Part shown: piece after piece, positions 7,639-14,667 of the stretch
Layout: the number at the start of each line of letters is the position of its first letter
How positions within the stretch are numbered: the stretch's first letter is position 1
DNA from: Cellvibrionaceae bacterium
Lineage (GTDB): Bacteria; Pseudomonadota; Gammaproteobacteria; Pseudomonadales; Cellvibrionaceae
Direction of reading: 5' to 3'
NCBI GenBank assembly: GCA_021151525.1
Contig: JAGKXD010000071.1
Location: forward strand, 1 to 20,621
DNA length: 20,621 nucleotides
The notes under the pieces: generated by a model
Database searches by the model: none
Seen by the model: the letters and a program-made list of their open reading frames with translations, nothing else
Told to the model about the DNA's origin: nothing
Made by a program: the position numbers and the translations under genes

Positions 7639-8190
7639 TTAGCGCTGCGCAAAAAGCGAGCAAATATACAGTCGCGACGGAGATTCGTCTTGATTGATAA
7701 AACAATGCAGTTGACCGGCCGGAATGTAGAAAGAATCGCCTTGATTCAACAACTCTTGCGCACCAACAGATTTTAGCTTTAGCCGCCCCTCAATCACGAA
7801 ACCGCAGGCATCACGAGCCAGAAACTTCAAACCGCTTACTTCGCCAGGTGAAATGATAACAACGCCGCCCACTAGCTGATCACTAACAAGGGGATGAATG
7901 CTTGAATCAGAAGAAGATGATGGCTGGCTTGATACCCTATTAACGCGAACGGTTGAAATCGGATTAAAACCAAAAAAATCAGATAAGCCAATAGGAACTA
8001 CAGAAAGGATTCGCTCCAACGATTGAATGCTAGGGCTTACCTGGCCCAGCTCAATCATTGAAATACTGCTGTTAGTAACACCGGCCCGTTTAGCTAATTC
8101 GCGCTGGGATATACCAAAGGTCTCACGAATGAGCTTTAGTCGGCTTGCAACGCTAGATGTTTGAGCGGGGGACGAATCTCTCATATCCAT
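7639..8190 (-). CDS. XRE-family HTH transcriptional regulator with C-terminal cupin
   Basis: A DNA-binding regulator of 183 aa. Residues 16-63 form an XRE helix-turn-helix (ISQRELAKRAGVTNSSISMIELGQ), followed by a Ser-rich linker (about 88-97). Residues 105-180 form a cupin barrel (FVIEGRLKLKSVGAQELLNQ, then GDSFYIPAGQLHCFIN), the layout of PuuR-type regulators whose cupin senses a small ligand. The second cupin motif keeps one His (His162), but the first lacks the usual metal-binding His pair. The ATG at 8190 has AGGAT 8 nt upstream. It is encoded just ahead of fadBA in the same direction, suggesting but not proving control of fatty-acid oxidation. A 10-codon ORF ends exactly on its start codon. 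Confidence 0.85.
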   Translation of the reverse strand: MDMRDSSPAQTSSVASRLKLIRETFGISQRELAKRAGVTNSSISMIELGQVSPSIQSLERILSVVPIGLSDFFGFNPISTVRVNRVSSQPSSSSDSSIHPLVSDQLVGGVVIISPGEVSGLKFLARDACGFVIEGRLKLKSVGAQELLNQGDSFYIPAGQLHCFINQDESPSRLYICSLFAQR

Positions 8191-8257
8191 TAATAGATCC
8201 TGACAACGCCTTTAGCAGCCATAACCAACGCCTGCTCCTTCGCCTCTATGTATAAGA

Positions 8258-8280
8258 GCGCCGGCACATCAATCCGGCGC
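8258..8280 (-). terminator. Possible terminator hairpin after the MmcQ/YjbR gene
   Basis: A perfect 7-bp GC-rich stem (GCGCCGG at 8258-8264 with CCGGCGC at 8274-8280) encloses a 9-nt loop, 9 nt after the stop of the gene at 8290-8652. The following minus-strand sequence (TCTTATAC) is only weakly T-rich, so termination may be inefficient or the hairpin may have another role. Confidence 0.4.
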
Positions 8281-8289
8281 AGATATAAA

Positions 8290-8652
8290 TTACTTTTTAG
8301 ACGCAAGTAACTGATCGCGCTCAGCGGTGGGCAGGTTATCAACAATAAGCTGATAAGAATGGTCGATCATTCGCTGAATTTGTTCGGTAGGAACAGATCC
8401 ATCCAGAATAATAGTATTCCAGTGTTTTTTATTCATCTGGAATCCAGGGCGTACGGCCGGATACTGCTCTCGCAGCTGCAACGCCAGATCCGGGTCACAT
8501 TTCAAGCTTACACGCGGAACACCGCCTTCGGCCGTCAAAGTCGCGAACATCTTATGGCACACTTTATAGACCGCCATATCTGGGCCAGAAGGAAACATCT
8601 CTTTGGCTTGGTGCTTGTTTAAAAGGTATTTCTGTGCAGAAAGAAAATCCAT
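8290..8652 (-). CDS. MmcQ/YjbR family protein
   Basis: A 120-aa cytoplasmic protein of the MmcQ/YjbR (CyaY-like fold) family, often annotated as DNA-binding although the biochemical role is not settled. Family signatures are the N-terminal AQKYLLNKHQAKEMFPSGPD, the strand KMFATLTAEGGVPRVSLKCDP, the PGFQMNKKHWNTIILDGSVP block with its conserved Lys-His-Trp, and the helix IQRMIDHSYQLIVDNLP. Length is typical. The start is ATG 8652. It is transcribed towards the XRE-cupin gene 99 nt downstream, with a GC-rich hairpin between them, so co-transcription is uncertain. No obvious promoter lies close upstream. Confidence 0.88.
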   Translation of the reverse strand: MDFLSAQKYLLNKHQAKEMFPSGPDMAVYKVCHKMFATLTAEGGVPRVSLKCDPDLALQLREQYPAVRPGFQMNKKHWNTIILDGSVPTEQIQRMIDHSYQLIVDNLPTAERDQLLASKK

Positions 8653-9195
8653 GTTTTAGTCCTTTATCGAACAACTCAGGTCGATTAAAAAGCTATAAAA
8701 AGGGTTAGGGTTAATGCAATAGCACTGGTTAAAGGATTGCCCAAGTTGCAAAATCATCAATTTGTCATGACTTGCACTTTGAAACTGCCCTTGTACTGGC
8801 ACCGGTTACACTCCTGACGTATCCGCATAGGCTGTTAATTTAAACGCCACACCTTATGACCTAAAGTTATTATAGATATAGAATATACTCAACAATAGCT
8901 TTTAGATCTCAGGCCCGCTCCCTCTGATATTGCCTATTCTGCATCAGCCACAACAGAAACGATAGAGAGAATGGCGTCAAATTCAACTAATTTTGATTCG
9001 GTGTTGATTTTATGGTCAAACCGACCAGTTGTCACTCTATTCCACAAGAGACTTTGGTATAACAAAAGCGTCTCCACGCCAAAACCACTTGGGAAGCCGA
9101 ATCTATTACTCTCAATTTGAAGACTAGCATATAGGTTGCAAGAGGGTAAATTGCACAAACTTTTTGCAACCAGGTATTAATACTTACTTATTAAG
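8653..9195. other. Long spacer without a convincing gene
   Basis: These 543 bp separate the maeA stop from the MmcQ/YjbR start. The only ORF of note (8934-9158, minus, 74 codons) begins at TTG, lacks a ribosome binding site and resembles nothing I recognise. A perfect minus-strand TATAAT at 8869-8874 has only a weak TTGTTG 15 bp upstream and would give a leader of about 210 nt to the MmcQ/YjbR gene. The part near maeA is AT-rich with a short TTGCA/TGCAA inverted repeat at 9151-9169, a weak candidate for maeA termination. Confidence 0.5.
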
Positions 9196-10893
9196 TTAGA
9201 AAGATGTTCGACGGTACTCTCTGTATTCTGGTTCCCAGAAGTTTTTATCTACTTTTTGATCTATTAAATCTTCCGGAATTGGTAAGGCGACACCATCCGC
9301 TATCGCCTGAAGCACAACCGCTCGCGCGATCAATTTGCTCACATCACGAATCCTTTCTAACGGCGGTAGCAATGCACCCTGCCCTGTTTGCGCAATGGGC
9401 GACGCATCGGCCAAGGCTTTACTCGCAGCCATCATCATGGAATCAGTGATTCTGGATGCCTTGGCAGTGATAACCCCCAGACCAACACCGGGGAAAATAT
9501 AACTATTATTGCATTGGGCAATCTCAATTTCATGATCACCCATATCAACCGCTGGAAACGGGCTTCCCGTAGCAACCAGAGCCTTGCCTGCCGTCCAACG
9601 CAATAGATCTACCGGCTGTGCCTCAACTTGAGAGGTAGGGTTCGACAAGGGCAAGATCAATGGATACTCGCAATTGGCCTGCATTGCCTCTATGACTGAT
9701 TTTGTAAACAACCCTGCCTGTCCGGAAACACCAATCAAAACACTAGGCTGAACATTAATAACAACATCCAGTAAATTTACCCGACCATCATCTGTTGAGT
9801 GAGTTAGGGACCAGTGGCTAACAACATCATCGGGCGTGCAAAAAGGAATTTGAAACTCAAACAGACCTGATGAACTTTCCCGCAACAACCCATCCTTGCT
9901 CAATAGAAAAATCTTCCGATGCGCATCCTGCTCACTGGTACCCTCAGCAATCATTTGTTTAACAATTTGATCGGCGATACCGCAACCCGCAGAACCAGCT
10001 CCAGCAAACACAATACGCTGGTCACTCAATCGCTCTCCCTTTGCCAGACAAGCTGACATGAGTGTCCCAACTGCTACTGCCGCAGTACCTTGAATATCAT
10101 CATTAAAACAACACAATTGATCTCGATAGCGCTTCAATAATGGTGTCGCATGATCCTGAGCAAAATCTTCAAATTGTAACAATACATTTGGCCAGCGAAT
10201 TTTTACCGCTTGGATAAACTCATCAACAAAAGCATAGTAATCATCGCCGGAAATACGCGGGTGACGCCATCCCATATACATAGGGTCATCCAGCAACGCC
10301 GCATTATTAGTTCCTACATCAAGAGTTACAGGCAATGTATATGCTGGGCTAATACCGCCACAGGCGGTATACAGAGCCAACTTACCAATTGGAATACCCA
10401 TTCCACCAATACCCTGATCGCCCAACCCCAAAATACGTTCACCATCCGTAACTACGATCACCTTCACATTTTGTTTAGTCGCATTTTGCAGCATATCTTC
10501 AATGCGATCGCGATCAGGGTATGAAATAAACAATCCGCGTTTACGCCGGTATATTTTGGAAAACTGTTGGCATGCCAATCCCACAGTCGGGGTATAAATT
10601 AGCGGCATGATTTCCGTTAGATGATCGGTCACCAAGCGGAAATACGCCGTTTCATTGGTATCTTGAATATTGCGCAGGTATATATGCTTATCTATGGGTG
10701 TTTGGAATGAACACAATTGATGGTAAACACGAGCCTCTTGCTCTTCGATTGATTCAATCTTGTAAGGTAACAACCCCTCAAGGTTAAATTGTTGCCGTTC
10801 GCGCTGGGTAAAAGCGCTACCCTTATTAAGCAGGGGGGCTTCCAATAAAGCTGGTCCCGCAAAGGGAATGTAAATTGGGCGTTTTTTAGTCAT
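9196..10893 (-). CDS. maeA: NAD-dependent malic enzyme (malate dehydrogenase, decarboxylating)
   Basis: MaeA decarboxylates malate oxidatively to pyruvate and CO2 with NAD, linking the TCA cycle to pyruvate in the cytoplasm. The 565-aa product matches E. coli MaeA (SfcA) in length and along its whole sequence: YIPFAGPALLEAPLLNKGSA at the start, IDKHIYLRNIQDTNET, catalytic Tyr100 (IYTPTVG), Lys171 in GIPIGKLALYTACGG, the metal residues in FEDFAQ (242-243) and FNDDIQGT, the NAD motif GAGSAGCGIA (298-307) and the end FWEPEYREYRRTSF. I chose the ATG at 10893 by alignment; an upstream TTG reading to 10926 adds residues not seen in the family. The ribosome binding site is weak. It is a single-gene unit divergent from the HopJ-family gene. 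Confidence 0.96.
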   Translation of the reverse strand: MTKKRPIYIPFAGPALLEAPLLNKGSAFTQRERQQFNLEGLLPYKIESIEEQEARVYHQLCSFQTPIDKHIYLRNIQDTNETAYFRLVTDHLTEIMPLIYTPTVGLACQQFSKIYRRKRGLFISYPDRDRIEDMLQNATKQNVKVIVVTDGERILGLGDQGIGGMGIPIGKLALYTACGGISPAYTLPVTLDVGTNNAALLDDPMYMGWRHPRISGDDYYAFVDEFIQAVKIRWPNVLLQFEDFAQDHATPLLKRYRDQLCCFNDDIQGTAAVAVGTLMSACLAKGERLSDQRIVFAGAGSAGCGIADQIVKQMIAEGTSEQDAHRKIFLLSKDGLLRESSSGLFEFQIPFCTPDDVVSHWSLTHSTDDGRVNLLDVVINVQPSVLIGVSGQAGLFTKSVIEAMQANCEYPLILPLSNPTSQVEAQPVDLLRWTAGKALVATGSPFPAVDMGDHEIEIAQCNNSYIFPGVGLGVITAKASRITDSMMMAASKALADASPIAQTGQGALLPPLERIRDVSKLIARAVVLQAIADGVALPIPEDLIDQKVDKNFWEPEYREYRRTSF

Positions 10894-11058
10894 AACAACC
10901 ACTAATTCAAGGCAGGCTAATGGCAACCATAGCGCAAATAAGCTTACACGACCATAACATAATGCACAGTGGTTATTATTTTTGTTAAGAGCAAGTTAAA
11001 ATGTCATTCTGTTTTAACAGCTACTTTTTATGTCATCATCAGGATTTACGAGATCGTC

Positions 11059-11403
11059 ATGACCATCGAAGAATTTATTGCCAAAGTAAACAAATCCCCA
11101 AACTTTATCGACTTTAAAGAAACTATTGCGGTTATTGATGCGTACTATAATTTCACTCCTACTGAATTTCAGAATGGAGAACTGAAAAATGAAGCCGGGC
11201 AAAACTCTGGCTCATGCAAGCTCTTTTCATTTGCGCAAACCCAGGGTTTTAGCCAAGAACAAACCTTGCAGTGCTTTGGTGACTACTACCGTATTGATGT
11301 CTTGCAACACCCCGCAGCCACAGACCACCAAAACATTCGTAACTTTATTAAATATGGTTGGCAGGGTATTAGCTTTAACGGTGTGGCACTATCGGCAAAA
11401 TAA
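11059..11403 (+). CDS. HopJ-family protein (PF08888 type)
   Basis: A 114-aa protein matching the HopJ type III effector family by its conserved core: MTIEEFIAKVNKSPNFIDFKET, YNFTPTEFQNG, NEAGQNSGSCKLFSFA, LQCFGDYYRIDVL, then HPAATDHQNIRNFIKYGW and the final GVALSAK. Despite the name, derived from a Pseudomonas syringae effector, proteins of this size occur in many free-living gammaproteobacteria, and no type III secretion gene is nearby. A housekeeping cytoplasmic role is more likely but unknown. The ATG at 11059, with GAG 6 nt upstream, gives the family N-terminus; the frame is open to 10969 but that extension is not family-like. yjbQ follows after 15 nt, so they are probably co-transcribed. 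Confidence 0.88.
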   Translation: MTIEEFIAKVNKSPNFIDFKETIAVIDAYYNFTPTEFQNGELKNEAGQNSGSCKLFSFAQTQGFSQEQTLQCFGDYYRIDVLQHPAATDHQNIRNFIKYGWQGISFNGVALSAK

Positions 11404-11418
11404 ATCAGGCAAAATCCC

Positions 11419-11844
11419 ATGTGGATACAAAAAGAAATTCAATTACCGCCTTATCGTCGAGGATTTCATTTGATAACCAATGAAATCCTCGACGCAGTAC
11501 CAGAATTAAAACAAATAGACGTAGGCTTATTAAATATCTTGATCAAGCATACATCAGCTTCACTCACCATTAACGAAAATGCGGATCCCACAGTCCGTAA
11601 AGATTTCGAAAGCTTTTTTAATCGCGTAGTTCCGGAAGATCAATCTTACTATTTACACAATGACGAAGGCAGTGATGACTTGCCCGCGCACCTAAAAAGC
11701 AGTTTATTGGGCGCAAGCCTGAATATTCCAGTTACGCGGGGCAGACTAAATCTGGGCATCTGGCAAGGCATCTATTTGTGTGAGCACCGAAACCATGGCG
11801 GCAGCCGATCTTTGGTATTAACCCTGCAAGGGCAACCAATCTAA
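11419..11844 (+). CDS. yjbQ: YjbQ/UPF0047 family protein
   Basis: A 141-aa protein of the widespread YjbQ (UPF0047) family, homotrimeric in known structures; members show weak thiamine-phosphate synthase activity, but the true role is unclear. Conserved blocks are RRGFHLITNEIL (14-25), HTSASLTINENADP (44-57), HNDEGSDDLPAHLKSSLLG and the C-terminal LGIWQGIYLCEHRNHGG. The ATG at 11419 has a weak AGGC upstream, 15 nt after the HopJ-family stop, so an operon is likely. Codons 13-26 contain a perfect 16-bp inverted repeat that would form a strong hairpin just inside the message. Confidence 0.92.
   Translation: MWIQKEIQLPPYRRGFHLITNEILDAVPELKQIDVGLLNILIKHTSASLTINENADPTVRKDFESFFNRVVPEDQSYYLHNDEGSDDLPAHLKSSLLGASLNIPVTRGRLNLGIWQGIYLCEHRNHGGSRSLVLTLQGQPI
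11455..11494. repeat. Perfect 16-bp inverted repeat inside yjbQ
   Basis: The arm at 11455-11470 (CGTCGAGGATTTCATT) is the exact reverse complement of 11479-11494, with an 8-nt spacer TGATAACC. It lies 36-75 nt downstream of the yjbQ start. No T-run follows on either strand, so it is not a standard intrinsic terminator. Confidence 0.95.
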
Positions 11845-11941
11845 TGCACTCGTCACTTACAGCTACAGTAATCGGGCAAGCCCGGCATTTAACTTGATGG
11901 CATCAATATTTTAATCGTTAACACTTTAAGAAAGTAAACAT

Positions 11942-11965
11942 AAAAAAACCCGCGTTTGCGGGTTT
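11942..11965 (-). terminator. Intrinsic terminator of ffh
   Basis: The stem AAACCCGC (11946-11953) pairs with GCGGGTTT (11958-11965) around a 4-nt loop. The minus-strand transcript runs out in seven T residues (11942-11948, partly within the stem). It starts 6 nt after the ffh stop. It may also slow transcription arriving from yjbQ, although the plus-strand T-run is short. Confidence 0.88.
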
Positions 11966-11971
11966 ACAATG

Positions 11972-13360
11972 TTACTTCTTGAAACCGGGCGGCAAGGCAC
12001 CACCTGGAGGCATACCACCGGGCATCATTCCTCCCAGTCCGCGCATCATTTTCTGCATGCCACCTCCCTTCATTTTGCCCATCATCTTTGCCATTTGTTT
12101 GTATTGTTTTAACAAACGGTTCAAATCCTGAATCTGGGTACCAGAACCCATGGTTATACGACGCTTGCGCGAACCACTTAAGTCATCGGGATTACGGCGC
12201 TCTTCAGGTGTCATGGAATTAATGATTGCTTCCATTTGCTTAAACTGCTTGTTCACATTTGCAGACTGTGCCATCTGCGCAACATTACCCAAGCCAGGGA
12301 GCTTATCCAGCATGGAGGTTAAACCACCCATGTTCTGCATTTGCTGCAATTGATCGCGCAAATCTTCAAGGTCAAATTTTTGCCCCTTGGTGACTTTCTT
12401 AATTAATTTTTCTGCTTTTTCTTTATCGACATTGCGCTCAACCTGCTCGATCAATGACAGCACATCACCCATACCGAGAATACGCGAAGCAATACGATCC
12501 GGATGGAAAGGCTCAAGCGCATCAACCTTCTCGCCCATACCCAAAAACTTAATAGGCTTACCCGTAATGTGACGTACTGACAGCGCAGCACCACCACGCG
12601 CATCACCGTCCGCCTTGGTCAGAATCACGCCAGTCAGTGGCAAGGCATCATTAAATGCCTTGGCCGTATTGACGGCATCCTGACCAATCATGGCATCAAT
12701 AACAAACAAGGTTTCAATGGGATTAATGGCAGCGTGCAGCTCCTTGATCTCTGTCATCAATTCTTCATCGACGTGCAAGCGACCGGCTGTATCGACAATC
12801 AATACATCGAAGAATTGTTTTTTTGCATGATCTATAGCGTTTCGGGCAATGTTTAAGGGCTTTTGATCGCCCGAGGAAGGATAAAATTCCACCCCAACCT
12901 CACCCGCCAGCGTTTGCAACTGCTGAATTGCCGCAGGGCGGTAAACGTCTGCACTCACAACCAGCACTTTTTTCTTTTCGCGCTCTTTCAGGAAACGGGC
13001 AAGTTTGGCTACCGATGTCGTTTTACCCGCACCTTGCAATCCCGCCATCAATACAATCGCTGGAGGTTGTTGCGCCAGATTCAGCGACTCATTGGCCTGC
13101 CCCATAGTAGCAACCAATTCCGCTTCGACAATTTTGATAAATTGCTGCCCGGGATTTAGAGCCTTACTGATTTGTTGACCCAGGGCGCGACTACGAACCT
13201 GATCAATAAACGCCTTGACTACCGGCAGAGCCACATCCGCTTCGAGCAATGCTTTACGCACATCACGCAATGCATCTTTAATGTTGTCTTCGCTCAGGCG
13301 CGCCTTGCCAGTGATGGAGCGCAGGGTATGGGATAAACGGTCTGTTAAATTCTCAAACAT
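11972..13360 (-). CDS. ffh: Signal recognition particle GTPase Ffh
   Basis: Ffh binds 4.5S RNA and signal sequences of nascent membrane proteins and, with FtsY, brings ribosomes to the Sec translocon. The 462-aa protein has an N domain (1-95), a G domain with GLQGAGKT (107-114), DTAGR (190-194) and TKADGDARGG (248-257), and a Met-rich M domain with the RNA-binding SGSRKRRI segment and a closing Gly/Met/Pro-rich tail. I use the ATG at 13360 (MFENLTDRLS), preceded at 7 nt by GAG; the ATG at 13372 lacks a binding site. A terminator follows directly, so rpsP, its common downstream neighbour, is not joined here. Confidence 0.97.
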   Translation of the reverse strand: MFENLTDRLSHTLRSITGKARLSEDNIKDALRDVRKALLEADVALPVVKAFIDQVRSRALGQQISKALNPGQQFIKIVEAELVATMGQANESLNLAQQPPAIVLMAGLQGAGKTTSVAKLARFLKEREKKKVLVVSADVYRPAAIQQLQTLAGEVGVEFYPSSGDQKPLNIARNAIDHAKKQFFDVLIVDTAGRLHVDEELMTEIKELHAAINPIETLFVIDAMIGQDAVNTAKAFNDALPLTGVILTKADGDARGGAALSVRHITGKPIKFLGMGEKVDALEPFHPDRIASRILGMGDVLSLIEQVERNVDKEKAEKLIKKVTKGQKFDLEDLRDQLQQMQNMGGLTSMLDKLPGLGNVAQMAQSANVNKQFKQMEAIINSMTPEERRNPDDLSGSRKRRITMGSGTQIQDLNRLLKQYKQMAKMMGKMKGGGMQKMMRGLGGMMPGGMPPGGALPPGFKK

Positions 13361-13444
13361 GATCAGTCTCATACATCGATTAAAAGTCGATCACCTCACT
13401 TGAACGCCTGCGCCCATCGGTGATCCCAGAATAAAGTGGCGGCG

Positions 13445-13450
13445 ATTATA
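13445..13450 (-). promoter_or_regulatory. Possible -10 element of ffh
   Basis: A perfect minus-strand TATAAT lies 84 bp upstream of the ffh start. The region 17-18 bp upstream of it has no good -35 (only T-rich sequence), so this is a candidate. The leader also contains an inverted repeat GATCACC/GGTGATC at 13389-13395 and 13419-13425. Confidence 0.4.
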
Positions 13451-13608
13451 CCCCCAAAGCGTCAAAAAAAGGTGTATCAGCAGGCATTATCACCGGCTCA
13501 CTTAATAAGGCCATTTCTCATTTAATCTTCTCTTTGGGGAGACCTTATGACACACTTGTGAACTTGGTTTCGCCTCTGAAAAACCACTCAAGGATTCCTT
13601 TTACCAGC

Positions 13609-14409
13609 ATGATGACACTAAGCGCCAACCTCATTGCCCTGCTTATCTATACAGCTGCAGCTATTTACTTTGGGCAGCAATTCGGGCGGCACAAATCCTT
13701 AAAGTCACCGCAATTGCGCATGGTAGCTATGCTGGCATTGGTTGTTCATGGAATAGGGATTTATGGGTTCAGCCTTAAAGATGGTCAGTTACTTTTCAGC
13801 CTGTTTTCAATTTCATCGCTGATTTTTTGGGTTGTTAATGTGCTGGTACTGGTAAGCAGTCTCAAAAAAGAACTGCACAACCTTTTTCTTTTATTGTTCC
13901 CGTTATCGGCCGTGTCTGTTTTGGGAGCAATCCTTGGCAATAACCCCGAATGGCAGCATCCGCTCGAATATACTATTGCGGTCCACGTTATTTTATCGCT
14001 ACTCGCTTACAGCCTGCTGACCATTGCCAGCCTGCAAGCGCTACTCCTCGCCTATCAAAATCGCGCATTGAAAAATAAAAGCCTACTCGTCAACAGCAAA
14101 TTGTTACCTCCTCTACAAACAATGGAGTCACTTCTCTTTGAATTTTTATGGGTAGGGGAAATATTGCTGAGCCTGGCTATTGCATCCGGTTTTTATTTTC
14201 TGGAAGACATGTTCGCGCAGCATTTGGTACACAAAACTGTTTTCGCACTGATTGCCTGGTTTATTTATGCACTTCTTTTGTGGGGTAGATACCAATTGGG
14301 ATGGCGCGGTACAAAAGCCATTCGCTGGGCGCTGGCCGGTTTTGTATGTTTGATGCTAGCTTACTTTGGCAGCAAGCTTGTATTGGAGATTGTATTAAAT
14401 CGAGTTTAA
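13609..14409 (+). CDS. ypjD: YpjD-like inner membrane protein of the CcsA/HemX family
   Basis: An integral membrane protein of 266 aa with about eight hydrophobic segments, in the cytochrome c assembly (CcsA/HemX) superfamily. It resembles E. coli YpjD in length and in its usual position divergent from ffh. Candidate conserved histidines are His47 (VHGIGIYGF), His126 (AVHVILSLLAYS) and His208 (VHKTVFALIAW). YpjD-type proteins have been linked to CorC-like magnesium/cobalt efflux, but no corC homologue follows. The start is uncertain: the ATG pair at 13609 gives the family-like N-terminus but has no near binding site. A GTG at 13558 and a TTG at 13534 are in frame, and a GGGGAG precedes a 4-codon ORF whose stop overlaps that GTG. 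The gene ends 3 bp from a convergent gene. Confidence 0.8.
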   Translation: MMTLSANLIALLIYTAAAIYFGQQFGRHKSLKSPQLRMVAMLALVVHGIGIYGFSLKDGQLLFSLFSISSLIFWVVNVLVLVSSLKKELHNLFLLLFPLSAVSVLGAILGNNPEWQHPLEYTIAVHVILSLLAYSLLTIASLQALLLAYQNRALKNKSLLVNSKLLPPLQTMESLLFEFLWVGEILLSLAIASGFYFLEDMFAQHLVHKTVFALIAWFIYALLLWGRYQLGWRGTKAIRWALAGFVCLMLAYFGSKLVLEIVLNRV

Positions 14410-14412
14410 GCC

Positions 14413-14664
14413 TCAATCCTGAAGATTATCCTGATCGGTATTTTTCTGCGTGCTTTTATTGCGACGCTTGGCTTTGTTTAACAACCACCCTAGCAATGCA
14501 GCTGTACCAATTAGCACTCCAAGAAAAACCAGCAGCGCCAATAGATACCCCCCCATCTCTTTCCAGCTTAAACCCCAACCATAAACAGCCAGCATCAAAA
14601 AACAAAAACCCGCCAGTAAATTAATACCAAGTCCACGATGCCGTAAAAGTCTGCGTAGAATCAT
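14413..14664 (-). CDS. Small two-helix membrane protein, unknown
   Basis: An 83-aa protein I do not recognise. It has a basic N-terminus (RRLLRHRG), two hydrophobic segments at about 13-31 and 38-62 joined by a short polar turn (WGLSWKEM), and a hydrophilic, charged tail (NKAKRRNKSTQKNTDQDN). It is therefore probably an inner membrane protein with both ends in the cytoplasm. It starts 3 nt after the stop of the HAD phosphatase gene and is the last gene of the glnS-cysS group. Its binding site is weak, so translation may depend on coupling. Its stop is only 3 bp from the stop of the convergent ypjD-like gene, with no terminator between. Confidence 0.7.
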   Translation of the reverse strand: MILRRLLRHRGLGINLLAGFCFLMLAVYGWGLSWKEMGGYLLALLVFLGVLIGTAALLGWLLNKAKRRNKSTQKNTDQDNLQD

Positions 14665-14667
14665 AAG

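Noticed and set aside
8701..8714. Short telomere-like AGGGTTAGGGTTAA
   Set aside because: Only two units; no array and no other sign of a chromosome end.
8934..9158. 74-codon minus-strand ORF in the long spacer
   Set aside because: It starts at TTG without a binding site, has no recognisable family or membrane pattern, and lies in sequence that looks non-coding.
11009..11020. CTGTTTTAACAG upstream of the HopJ-family gene as a LexA box
   Set aside because: The spacing between CTGT and ACAG is 4 and not 8, so it does not fit the SOS consensus, though it is a small inverted repeat.
11872..11886. CGGGC-AA-GCCCG after yjbQ as a terminator
   Set aside because: The 2-nt loop is too short for stable folding of the full stem, and no T-run follows.
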